Shown piece by piece: positions 13,282-19,869 of a DNA stretch of 20,030 bases (within the stretch, counting starts at the first letter, position 1; the number at the start of each line of letters is the position of its first letter). Below the pieces are notes generated by a model that was not told where the DNA came from, made no database searches, and saw only the letters and a list, made by a program, of their open reading frames with translations. The DNA lies in NCBI GenBank assembly GCA_902465155.1, contig CABQLY010000024.1, positions 1 to 20,030 of the forward strand, read 5' to 3'. Position numbers and translations under genes: made by a program. This DNA is from an uncultured Oscillospiraceae bacterium. GTDB lineage: Bacteria > Bacillota > Clostridia > Oscillospirales > Acutalibacteraceae.

Positions 13282-14550
13282 ATGTCGACCTTTCAACACT
13301 CGGTTTACTTAGACCCCGAAAAGTGCAAGGGCTGCATTAACTGCATTAAGCACTGCCCAACCGGCGCCATTCGCGTGCGGGGGCGCAAGGCCCACATTAT
13401 TAAAGAATTTTGTATTGATTGCGGCGAGTGCGTTCGGGTTTGCCCGCACCACGCCAAAAAAACGCGGTACGACGGGCTGGAGACCCTGCAAAACTACGCC
13501 TACACGGTTGCCCTGCCGGCCCCCAGCTTTTACGCCCAATTTAACAATATTACCGACACAAATATTATTTTAAGCGCCCTGTTAAAGCTTGGCTTTAACG
13601 ATGTTTTAGAGGTTGCCGCCGCGGCCGAAATTGTTTCGGAGCTTAGCCGGCAGTACATTGCCAGCCACCCAAACGGCAAGCCGTTTATCAGCACGGCCTG
13701 CCCCTCGGTAACCCGGCTAATACGGGTGCGGTTTCCGGCGCTGTTAGAGCGGCTGCTGCCCATTTTGCCGCCGGTAGAGCTGGCTGCCCGCGTAGCGGCG
13801 CGGCGCGCCATGCAAAAAACCGGCCTAAAGCGGGAGGAAATTGGCATTTTCTTTATTTCGCCCTGCCCGGCTAAGGTAACCTATGTACAAGATCCGCTTT
13901 GCATTGAAAAAAGCGAAATAGACCGTGTGCTGGCCGTTAAAAAGGTTTACACAGCGCTGCTGCCGCTTATGGACGCCGCCGACGCCGAAAAGGATTTAAA
14001 AATTGCCGGCAAAATTGGCATTAGCTGGGGTTACAGCGGCGGCGAGGTTGCCGGCCTTTTAACCGACAGCTACATTGCCGTAGACGGCATTGATAACGCC
14101 ATTGGCGTGTTAGAGGATTTAGAGGACAACAAAATTCACGGCCTTGATTTTATTGAAATTGACGCCTGCACCGGCGGCTGCGTAGGCGGTGTGCTGCAGG
14201 TAGAAAACCCCTATGTTGCCAAAACCAAGCTAAAGCTTTTACGAAAATATATGCCGGTGGCCGGCGCGCACCTAAACGGGGCCAACGCCGCCAACGCCTA
14301 CTGGACGAAGGAAATTAAATTTGAGCCGGTATTCCGCTTAGGCTCTACCCCGCAGGAAAGCATGGAGATTTTACAAAAGGTAGAGGCCATTGCCGCGCGG
14401 TTACCGGGGTTAGATTGCGGCTCCTGCGGGGCGCCGACCTGCAAAGCCTTAGCCGAGGATGTTGTGCGGGGCGACGCCAACGAGCGGGATTGTATTCACC
14501 TTTTAAAAACCTACCTGCACCAAATTTCAAGCGACCTAAACGCTATTTAA
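13282..14550 (+). CDS. [FeFe]-hydrogenase, putative sensory HydS type
   Basis: A cytoplasmic monomeric [FeFe]-hydrogenase. Two 4Fe-4S clusters are bound near the N terminus (C15-x2-C18-x2-C21-x3-C25 and C44-x2-C47-x2-C50-x3-C54). The H-cluster domain covers about 70-345, with motifs P1 STACPS (Cys140), P2 SPCPAK (Cys195) and P3 ACTGGC (Cys296, Cys300). An extra CxxCxxxxC-x16-C cluster (379, 382, 387, 404) closes the protein (PF04060 type, as in Fe-S domains of acetogenic proteins). The four H-cluster cysteines are all kept. The position of the proton-relay cysteine (TSCCP in catalytic enzymes) is Ala139, and the P2 Met is Ser193. Such changes are known from the putative sensory group C/D hydrogenases. 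It lacks a PAS domain, so it resembles group D more than group C. The maturation genes hydE, hydF and hydG are not in the window. The 422 residues match this subfamily. A gain or loss of catalysis cannot be judged from sequence. Confidence 0.88.
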   Translation: MSTFQHSVYLDPEKCKGCINCIKHCPTGAIRVRGRKAHIIKEFCIDCGECVRVCPHHAKKTRYDGLETLQNYAYTVALPAPSFYAQFNNITDTNIILSALLKLGFNDVLEVAAAAEIVSELSRQYIASHPNGKPFISTACPSVTRLIRVRFPALLERLLPILPPVELAARVAARRAMQKTGLKREEIGIFFISPCPAKVTYVQDPLCIEKSEIDRVLAVKKVYTALLPLMDAADAEKDLKIAGKIGISWGYSGGEVAGLLTDSYIAVDGIDNAIGVLEDLEDNKIHGLDFIEIDACTGGCVGGVLQVENPYVAKTKLKLLRKYMPVAGAHLNGANAANAYWTKEIKFEPVFRLGSTPQESMEILQKVEAIAARLPGLDCGSCGAPTCKALAEDVVRGDANERDCIHLLKTYLHQISSDLNAI

Positions 14551-14667
14551 ACCGGTAACTGCGGGTAAGCCGCCGTTTGTTTTAAAGCGGCAGGGTAACG
14601 CCGCCCCCAAAGCGGCCGCCTACGGGGAATAAACGCCGAACCGCAAAACCTTTAAAAACAAACAAAG

Positions 14668-14698
14668 CCGTGCGGCCTAAAGCTTTTTGGCCGGGCGG
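14668..14698 (+). promoter_or_regulatory. Intra-operon hairpin
   Basis: CCG-tg-CGGCC (14668-14677) pairs with GGCCG-gg-CGG (14689-14698) around an 11-nt loop, with a 2-nt internal mismatch. There is no T run, so I call it a processing or attenuation candidate and not a terminator. It lies in a 179-nt gap between the hydrogenase gene and the second DRTGG gene, the largest gap in the operon. Confidence 0.4.
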
Positions 14699-14729
14699 TT
14701 AGTTACAAAATAAAAAAAGGGTGAGAAAA

Positions 14730-15056
14730 TTGAAAGCTGCCAACCTTAAAAATTTACCCGGCATAAAAGCGGTTTGCCTGCCGCAGCCCGAAAAAGCCCT
14801 TGCCGGCGTGTACTGCTGCGACCTGCTCAGCTTGGTTATGGGCAAGGCGCCGGCCGGCTGCGTTTGGGTAACCGTTATGGGCAATGTTAACGCGGTTGCG
14901 GTTGCCAGCCTGGCCGAAATTGGCGCCGTTATTATTGCGGGGGGCGCCGCGGTAGACCCGGTTGCCGTAAAAAAAGCGCAGGAAAACGGCGTAAACCTTT
15001 TTTGCTGCGAAGCGCCGATTTTTGAAACAGCCCGCGCGGTAGACCGGGCACTGTAG
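14730..15056 (+). CDS. DRTGG-domain protein, hydrogenase-associated (second copy)
   Basis: A second, shorter DRTGG-domain protein of 108 residues. Core stretches are VYCCDLLSLVMG (25-36), VWVTVMGNVNAVAVASLAEIG (42-62, broken as read) and VIIAGGAAVDPVAVKKA, corresponding to the domain's segments in the first copy, with little identity outside them. I chose the TTG at 14730. The GTG at 14721 lies inside AAAGGGTGAG, which is evidently the ribosome-binding site for that TTG. The gene ends 2 nt before the PHP gene, so the two are probably coupled. Two distinct DRTGG proteins in one hydrogenase operon suggest a heteromer or two separate binding partners. Function unknown. Confidence 0.82.
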   Translation: MKAANLKNLPGIKAVCLPQPEKALAGVYCCDLLSLVMGKAPAGCVWVTVMGNVNAVAVASLAEIGAVIIAGGAAVDPVAVKKAQENGVNLFCCEAPIFETARAVDRAL

Positions 15057-15058
15057 CC

Positions 15059-15772
15059 ATGCCGTACTTTCATTACGATTTACACCTGCACTCCTGCCTT
15101 TCCCCCTGTGGGGATGAGGACATGACCCCGGCCAACATTGCCGGCATGGCCAGCGTGGCGGGGCTGCAAATTATTGCCTTAACCGACCACAACAGCACCG
15201 GCAATTGTGCCCCCCTTATTCGCGCGGCCGCCCGCTTTGGCATTACCGCCCTTTACGGCATGGAGCTAACCACGCAGGAGGAGGTTCATGTAGTTTGCCT
15301 GTTTAAGGGCGCCAACGCCGCCGAGCAGTGGCAGGCCTTTGTAAGCCAAAAGCTGCTGCAGGTTCAAAACAACCCTGCCATTTTTGGCCGCCAGTGTTAT
15401 ATGGATGAATTTGACGCCGTTTTGGGCGAGGAGCCCAACCTTTTAATTAACGCCACCGCCATTTCCTTTGACGCGGTTTTTGCCCCGGTTTTTGAGCTGG
15501 GCGGCGTGGCTTTTCCCGCCCACATTGAAAAGCCGGCCAACGCGCTGCTGGCAAACCTTGGCTTTATTCCGCCGCAGGCGGGCTTTACGGTGGCCGAGCT
15601 GCGGGAGCTAAGCTGCCTTGAGGCCTTAAAAAAAGCCCACCCGCACCTAAACCGCTGCAAAATTCTTTCCAGCTCCGACGCGCACTATTTGCAGGATATT
15701 GGCGCCGCCGGGCAGCAGATTTTTTTAGAGGAAAACAGCGCCGAGTGCCTAATTCATACCCTGCGAAATTGA
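15059..15772 (+). CDS. PHP-domain phosphoesterase
   Basis: A 237-residue PHP-domain metal-dependent phosphoesterase of the type related to histidinol phosphatase and the polymerase PHP domain. Metal-binding positions are visible: His9 and His11 (DLHLHSC), Asp43/His44 (LTDHNS), Glu69 (GMEL), His77 (EVHVVC), His155 (FPAHIEKP), and Asp207 with His209 (SSSDAHYL). The set looks complete, so the protein should be catalytically competent. Substrates of such PHP proteins range from phosphorylated amino acids to nucleotide monophosphates; the exact one is not readable. Its ATG follows the stop of the second DRTGG gene at a 2-nt distance. In this context a role in removing a phosphate signal, opposing the ATP-binding protein, is plausible, but this is inference. 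A role in histidine synthesis is less likely, since no his genes are near. Confidence 0.88.
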   Translation: MPYFHYDLHLHSCLSPCGDEDMTPANIAGMASVAGLQIIALTDHNSTGNCAPLIRAAARFGITALYGMELTTQEEVHVVCLFKGANAAEQWQAFVSQKLLQVQNNPAIFGRQCYMDEFDAVLGEEPNLLINATAISFDAVFAPVFELGGVAFPAHIEKPANALLANLGFIPPQAGFTVAELRELSCLEALKKAHPHLNRCKILSSSDAHYLQDIGAAGQQIFLEENSAECLIHTLRN

Positions 15773-15787
15773 AAGGAACTTGTCCCC

Positions 15788-16813
15788 ATGAGCTTTGCAC
15801 AAAAAAGAATTTTAATTATTGTAATTAGCTGCCTGCTGGTAGCCGGCATTGTATTTGGCTGCTACCGCATAGAGCAGCACAAATCAGCCGAAAACGACCG
15901 GCAATCGGCCAGCTTGACCCAAAAAATTCAACCCCTGGCCGACCAAAAAAACGCCCTGCAGGCTAAGCTGAAAAAATTAGAGGCCGACCACGCCACCGAA
16001 ATTGCCGGTAAAAGCTGCATTATTCCAATTTTTACAAAAACCGACGGCTCCCTTTGCAGCATTGCGCTGCCGCTGTTAAAAAAATACGGCGCCGTTGGGG
16101 TGCTGGCCTTTAGCAACGGCCAGCTTCCGGGCGACGCCGACCAGCTAACGGCCGCCCAATACCAAACCTTAAAAAATGCCGGGTGGGAAACCGCCCTGGG
16201 CGACAACAGCAGCATTGAGCTGGCCAAGGGTGCCTCGAACGACGCCACCTTTAAGGCCTGGACCACCTACATAGACGAAACGCTGAAAAAAATGGACGAC
16301 CAAAAAATGGGCCGCCCCAAAATGTACTACTTTAACCAGCCGCTTGGTGAGCTTTCTAAGGGGGCCGTAATTAACGCGCTGCGCGCCCGCGGCTTTGAGG
16401 GCATGGTTATTCCAAAATCTGACGAAGCCATTACCACCGAAAATAACGAATACAACGGCTTTACCGTGCTGGGCTTTAAGCGGATTTTTGATAACGGCTC
16501 TACCGTTAGCTCGCTGTTTTCCGAGCTTTCAAGTGGGGGCAAGGCGGCGGCCGTTTCGGTGCAAAGCTTAACGCAGGAAATTACCGATTCAAACCTAAAC
16601 TGCTCGGTAACCCGGTACGAAAAAATGTTAAAGGCGGCGTCCGGCAGCTACAAAAACCTAACCCTAAAAAGCTTTAGCGCTTTTAAAAGCTACCGCGCCG
16701 AGCTTGAAAAAAGCGCCAACAAAAGCGCCTCCGCCTACGAGCAGCAGCGTAAAGAGCTGCAGCAGCAAATTGCCGAGCTGGAAAAGCAAATTAATAAATC
16801 TGCCATGCAGTAG
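15788..16813 (+). CDS. Membrane-anchored coiled-coil protein with a degenerate deacetylase-like domain
   Basis: A 341-residue protein. One hydrophobic helix (about 8-25, LIIVISCLLVAGIVFGCYR) anchors it, with most of the chain outside the membrane. Residues 30-70 form a coiled coil (QPLADQKNALQAKLKKLEAD). The middle (about 75-290) looks like a NodB/polysaccharide-deacetylase barrel: it starts IIPIFTKTDGS and continues LPLLKKYGAVGVLAFS and LKNAGWETALGDNSS, at positions where deacetylases carry TFDDG and HT/HxxxH. The metal-binding Asp pair and the histidines are missing, so it is probably not an active deacetylase. A second coiled coil (about 310-337) ends it. An AAAGGA site lies upstream, and the gene follows PHP after 15 nt, hence likely the last member of the operon. 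The fold assignment is tentative; a cell-wall or signalling adaptor role is my inference. Confidence 0.65.
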   Translation: MSFAQKRILIIVISCLLVAGIVFGCYRIEQHKSAENDRQSASLTQKIQPLADQKNALQAKLKKLEADHATEIAGKSCIIPIFTKTDGSLCSIALPLLKKYGAVGVLAFSNGQLPGDADQLTAAQYQTLKNAGWETALGDNSSIELAKGASNDATFKAWTTYIDETLKKMDDQKMGRPKMYYFNQPLGELSKGAVINALRARGFEGMVIPKSDEAITTENNEYNGFTVLGFKRIFDNGSTVSSLFSELSSGGKAAAVSVQSLTQEITDSNLNCSVTRYEKMLKAASGSYKNLTLKSFSAFKSYRAELEKSANKSASAYEQQRKELQQQIAELEKQINKSAMQ

Positions 16814-16912
16814 CAACGCTTTTGTGCCCTTTTAAAGCCCTTTGGCTTGTGCGGTTTTGTATTTTGCTTAAATTGCCCTTGCCGGGTTTTGCCCCTAAAA
16901 TTTTGCTTTATT

Positions 16913-16967
16913 AAAAAACGCCCCGCAGCCGGTTTTACCTTTGGCTGCGGGGCGTTTGGGCTTTTTT
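16913..16967. terminator. Bidirectional terminator between convergent operons
   Basis: AAACGCCCCGCAGCC (16916-16930) and GGCTGCGGGGCGTTT (16943-16957) form a perfect 15-bp stem around a 12-nt loop. A TTTTTT run follows at 16962-16967, and AAAAAA precedes on the other side, so it can stop transcription in both directions. It ends the hydrogenase operon (plus) and the ADP-ribosylglycohydrolase gene (minus). Confidence 0.9.
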
Positions 16968-17012
16968 GCAATTTTGGGTTTGCGTTTGGGGTTTAAAGGT
17001 TTGTTTTAATTT

Positions 17013-18836
17013 TTAGTTTTCTGGCTTCGGCAGGTCAAACAAAGCCTCAACCTGCGGCAGCAGCAGCGGCCGGTTGGCAAACACCTTTGGCGCCGCAACG
17101 ATTTGAAAAGCTACCGGCTCGGCCCCGTTTTTTTCAACGCTTACGGCAATTTTTAACCGGTGGCTGCCGGCTGTCAGCGCCAAATTGGCATCCGGGCAGG
17201 GGCGGTGAAAGGCAGGTAAATACGGCGCGCCCTGTTTTTCAAAAATCTTTTCGCCGTCTACAAAAAGGGTTGCCCGCTGCCGGGTGTGCACCATAAGGCG
17301 AAAATTGCCCCCCTGCGGCAAATAAAGCTCGGTTTCGGCTGTTAAAAGGTCGCCGGCGGCCGGGGCAAAGGCCTTTTCAAAAGCAATGCAGTCGCCCGGG
17401 CAGCACAAGGCCTGCGGGCTGTCGCCGTTTTGGGCAACCAGCCAATTTTTGGTTGGCAGCAGGCAAAATTCAATTTTTTGGGTTTGCCAGGGCAAATTTT
17501 CAACAAACTGCTCTACGCACAGCGCGCAGGGGTAGCTGCTTTGGGATTCGGCGCCGTTTTTTAGGGTAACGCTGTACTGGCAGCTTTGCCCCGGCTGCAG
17601 GTAAATCTCCTGCCGTTTATTGCCCGAAAAACCGCTTGGCAGCTGCAAGTAAAGCGCCCCCTTGTACGCGTCGGTGCGGCAATTTTTAACGGTAAAGGCT
17701 ACGGTGCGCTCCCCGCCCGGGGCAATGGTTGGGTTCTGCTCGCCGTACTGCTGGGTAATTTGCAAATCCCAACCCGTGGCCGAGCCGGCCGGCAGGGTGT
17801 ATTGAACGGTGTAAATATCCGGGTCTACGGTAAAAATACTGCGGTCGCTGCAATTTTCAAAATACGCCTTTAAAATGCGGTGCGCCTTTACCGAGCGCTC
17901 GGTTAATTCCTCTAAATTTTTAGGGGCGTTAAAGCCGGTAACCTGTGGGCTTACCTTAATGCCGTTGCCAATGGGGGCAATCCACTTTTCGTCAATGGCC
18001 TTGGCACCGCCCAAAATACCCAGTATGGCCCCAACGGTAGCGGCGGTGCAGTCGGTATCGTACCCGCAATTCACAGTAATTAAAAGCCGCTCCGAAAAAT
18101 CGCGCCCGTAAAACAGCCCTAAAACCATAAAAGCTAAATTCAACGGGGCGTAGCAAAAGTTGTCGGTTCCGTAGCGGTCAATCAGCTCCTGCCTTGCCTG
18201 CTGCCAGGTAAGGCCCTTACGGTGCAGGTCTAAAATATCTAAAATAGCCCGCGCCGTAACGCTTTGCTTTGGAATGTACGAAAGCGCCTGCTCAATTAAG
18301 GTTAAAACATCACTTTCAAAAAACGCAAGGCTCTCTAAAACGGCCAAAAAAACCTCGCCGTAAACGCCCTCGCCGCCGGCGTGGTCAATTACCGCGTCTT
18401 GGTAGGCGTAATAAGCAGCAACCTGCGGCATGCCGGCCGCCAGCACCGCCCAAATTTCCGACCGAATGGGCGAGCCCATGCAGTGGGTAAATTCGTTATT
18501 ATAAACCCCGGCAAGGGGCGCTTTTAGGCCACGGCGCGCGTTTTCGGTAAACAGGCCGTATTCATCCATATTAAAAAATACATGCGCCAGCCACTCCTGC
18601 ACCAAATGGTTGGCGTTTAGCTGCACCCCGTACTGCTCTACGGCGTGCAGGTTTAGCAGTTGCAGGTCTAAATCGTCGTTTTCCATTGGCTCGCCGTTAA
18701 AATCGCAAGGGTAAAAATCAAGGTTCAGCAGCTCCATTTTTCCCTCAACCGGGCCGCCCAACGTGCCCCCAACATTTTTGCCCAGCCAGCAGCCGTAAAC
18801 CTTATCGTAAAATTCCTTTTCTGTCAGCGTTTTCAC
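17013..18836 (-). CDS. ADP-ribosylglycohydrolase family protein with C-terminal beta-rich extension
   Basis: The N-terminal half (about 1-330) has the ADP-ribosylglycohydrolase (DraG/ARH) helical fold. Metal-binding acids appear in ENDDLDLQ (52-59), and in GYDTDCTAA (258-266), where Asp260 and Asp262 occupy the place of the family's terminal DxD motif. DHAGGEGVYGE (151-161) lies between them. The C-terminal 270 residues contain no such motifs but are rich in beta-strand-like stretches (TVAFTVKNCRTD, QYSVTLKN, GNFRLMVHTRQRATLFVDGEKIF, AGSHRLKIAVSV), like two tandem beta-sandwich domains, the last resembling a sugar-binding or PA14-like module. No signal peptide is present. The start is a GTG with GGGGG at 6 nt. 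Related large proteins in gut Firmicutes may hydrolyse N- or O-glycosidic sugar bonds rather than ADP-ribose; this one's substrate is open. It is a single-gene unit. Confidence 0.82.
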   Translation of the reverse strand: MKTLTEKEFYDKVYGCWLGKNVGGTLGGPVEGKMELLNLDFYPCDFNGEPMENDDLDLQLLNLHAVEQYGVQLNANHLVQEWLAHVFFNMDEYGLFTENARRGLKAPLAGVYNNEFTHCMGSPIRSEIWAVLAAGMPQVAAYYAYQDAVIDHAGGEGVYGEVFLAVLESLAFFESDVLTLIEQALSYIPKQSVTARAILDILDLHRKGLTWQQARQELIDRYGTDNFCYAPLNLAFMVLGLFYGRDFSERLLITVNCGYDTDCTAATVGAILGILGGAKAIDEKWIAPIGNGIKVSPQVTGFNAPKNLEELTERSVKAHRILKAYFENCSDRSIFTVDPDIYTVQYTLPAGSATGWDLQITQQYGEQNPTIAPGGERTVAFTVKNCRTDAYKGALYLQLPSGFSGNKRQEIYLQPGQSCQYSVTLKNGAESQSSYPCALCVEQFVENLPWQTQKIEFCLLPTKNWLVAQNGDSPQALCCPGDCIAFEKAFAPAAGDLLTAETELYLPQGGNFRLMVHTRQRATLFVDGEKIFEKQGAPYLPAFHRPCPDANLALTAGSHRLKIAVSVEKNGAEPVAFQIVAAPKVFANRPLLLPQVEALFDLPKPEN

Positions 18837-18911
18837 AAAAATCCCCCTAACGCTTTTCCGCCGCCCGTAAAATTGGGTGTGCCGGCGGTTGCAATTAATT
18901 TCTGCAATTTA

Positions 18912-18939
18912 ATTATAAAAGCAAATTTTAAAATTTCAA
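18912..18939 (-). promoter_or_regulatory. Promoter of the ADP-ribosylglycohydrolase gene with palindromic spacer
   Basis: On the minus strand TTGAAA (18934-18939), 16 nt, TATAAT (18912-18917). The perfect palindrome AAATTTTAAAATTT (18923-18936) fills nearly the whole spacer and touches the -35. Two direct repeats of TGCAATTxAATT (18889-18915) overlap the start point. A regulator binding here would block the promoter. The leader is about 70 nt. Confidence 0.65.
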
Positions 18940-19162
18940 GGCACAGTTTTTTACCGCTTTGTTCTAAAAGTATCATTATTTAACCTTTACCGCGCCGCTG
19001 CCGGTTTTGGCCGCTAAAGGTACGGCTGCGCCGGGCCGAAAAAGCTAAGGCTGCGTAAAGCGGGGCCATTTTTAACGCCCCGCCCGGCTATTGGCAAAAG
19101 CACTTAAAGCAACGGGCCAAGCGGCCAGCGGCGGTTATTTTAAAAAAAATTAAATTTTCCTA
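18940..19162. other. Intergenic stretch without a recognised gene
   Basis: Between the glycohydrolase promoter and the tRNA promoter I see no ORF with a ribosome-binding site. It holds a 7-bp inverted repeat, GCGGGGC / GCCCCGC (19060-19066 and 19077-19083), without a T run. No known ncRNA class is recognisable by eye. Confidence 0.4.
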
Positions 19163-19191
19163 TTGATTTTGCCGCCTAAACCATGTATAAT
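19163..19191 (+). promoter_or_regulatory. tRNA-Leu promoter
   Basis: TTGATT (19163-19168), 17 nt, TATAAT (19186-19191); the start is expected near 19198, about 8 nt ahead of the tRNA 5' end. Confidence 0.75.
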
Positions 19192-19205
19192 AGTTAGGTC
19201 AGTTC

Positions 19206-19292
19206 GCCGGTGTGATGGAATTGGCAGACGTGCTGGACTCAAAATCCAGTGGTGGCGACACCGTACCGGTTCGACCCCGGTCACCGGCACCA
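19206..19292 (+). tRNA. tRNA-Leu (anticodon CAA)
   Basis: An 87-nt class II tRNA with encoded 3' CCA. The acceptor stem GCCGGTG pairs perfectly with CACCGGC, and the discriminator base is A. The anticodon arm CTGGA-CTCAAAA-TCCAG gives CAA, which reads UUG. A long variable arm (GGTG-gcga-CACC) and a T arm (ACCGG-TTCGACC-CCGGT) complete it. It stands as a single gene with its own promoter and terminator. Confidence 0.97.
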
Positions 19293-19330
19293 AGGCCCTA
19301 AAGGCTTACGCCTTTAGGGCCTTATTTATT
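19292..19330 (+). terminator. Terminator of the tRNA gene
   Basis: AAGGCCCTAAAGGC (19292-19305) and GCCTTTAGGGCCTT (19310-19323) form a perfect 14-bp stem with a 4-nt loop. An ATTTATT tail follows. It begins right at the tRNA 3' end. Confidence 0.88.
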
Positions 19331-19383
19331 CTCGGTTTTCTTTTTCTGCTTTGCCAATTTTTTAAATAAACGGAGCGCTGCAA

Positions 19384-19827
19384 ATGCAATGGTTTAATTT
19401 TTACGGGCTTATTTTTGTTGCCGTTATTCTTGTTCCCAACCTAATTTTTGCGCTAAAGTGTAAAAACGGTTTTTTAAACAGCTGGCACAACAAAGCGGTA
19501 GAAAGCGCCGAGCAAATTGGCCGCTTTGGCTGCTTTGGGTTTATGATTTTTAATATTCCGCACACCTATTGGGGCTTTGCCGGCCCCAAAGCGTTTTGCG
19601 CCTATTTGGCGGTAGACGCCGTGCTGGTAACGCTTTATTGCGTTATTTGGGCCGTTTGCTTTAAAAAAAGCAGCATTTTTAGGGCGCTGGCGCTTTCTAT
19701 TATTCCGTCGCTGCTGTTTTTATTCAGCGGGGTTCTTTCACGGTCGGTGCTTTTAACCGCTGCCGCCCTTTTGTTTGCGCCCTGCCACATTTTAATCTCC
19801 TACCAAAACGCTAAATTAGCGGTTTAA
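19384..19827 (+). CDS. Small four-helix membrane protein of unknown function
   Basis: A 147-residue protein with four hydrophobic segments (about 6-24, 48-70, 72-92 and 104-134, the last probably two helices). The first helix is MQWFNFYGLIFVAVILVPN, and the loop after it (SWHNKAVESAEQIGRFG) is amphipathic and probably cytoplasmic. The pattern IPHTYWGF and the closing CHILISYQNA recur in hypothetical proteins of Clostridia, from general familiarity; no function is known to me. The ATG at 19384 has GGAG at about 9 nt. It stands alone after the tRNA terminator. No further gene follows within the window. Confidence 0.75.
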   Translation: MQWFNFYGLIFVAVILVPNLIFALKCKNGFLNSWHNKAVESAEQIGRFGCFGFMIFNIPHTYWGFAGPKAFCAYLAVDAVLVTLYCVIWAVCFKKSSIFRALALSIIPSLLFLFSGVLSRSVLLTAAALLFAPCHILISYQNAKLAV

Positions 19828-19830
19828 AAG

Positions 19831-19869
19831 CCGTTTTTTGCTATTGCCCGCGCGGGCAGCAGCAAACGG
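19831..19869 (+). terminator. Possible hairpin after the membrane-protein gene
   Basis: Nested inverted repeats start 3 nt after the stop codon: CCGTTT..GCT (19831-19842) with AGCAAACGG (19861-19869), enclosing GCCCGCGCGGGC (19846-19857), itself a palindrome. There is no T run, so termination is uncertain. Confidence 0.35.

Noticed and set aside
15059..15772. Histidinol-phosphatase role for the PHP protein
   Set aside because: No histidine-synthesis genes are nearby and the gene is coupled to the hydrogenase-linked DRTGG gene.
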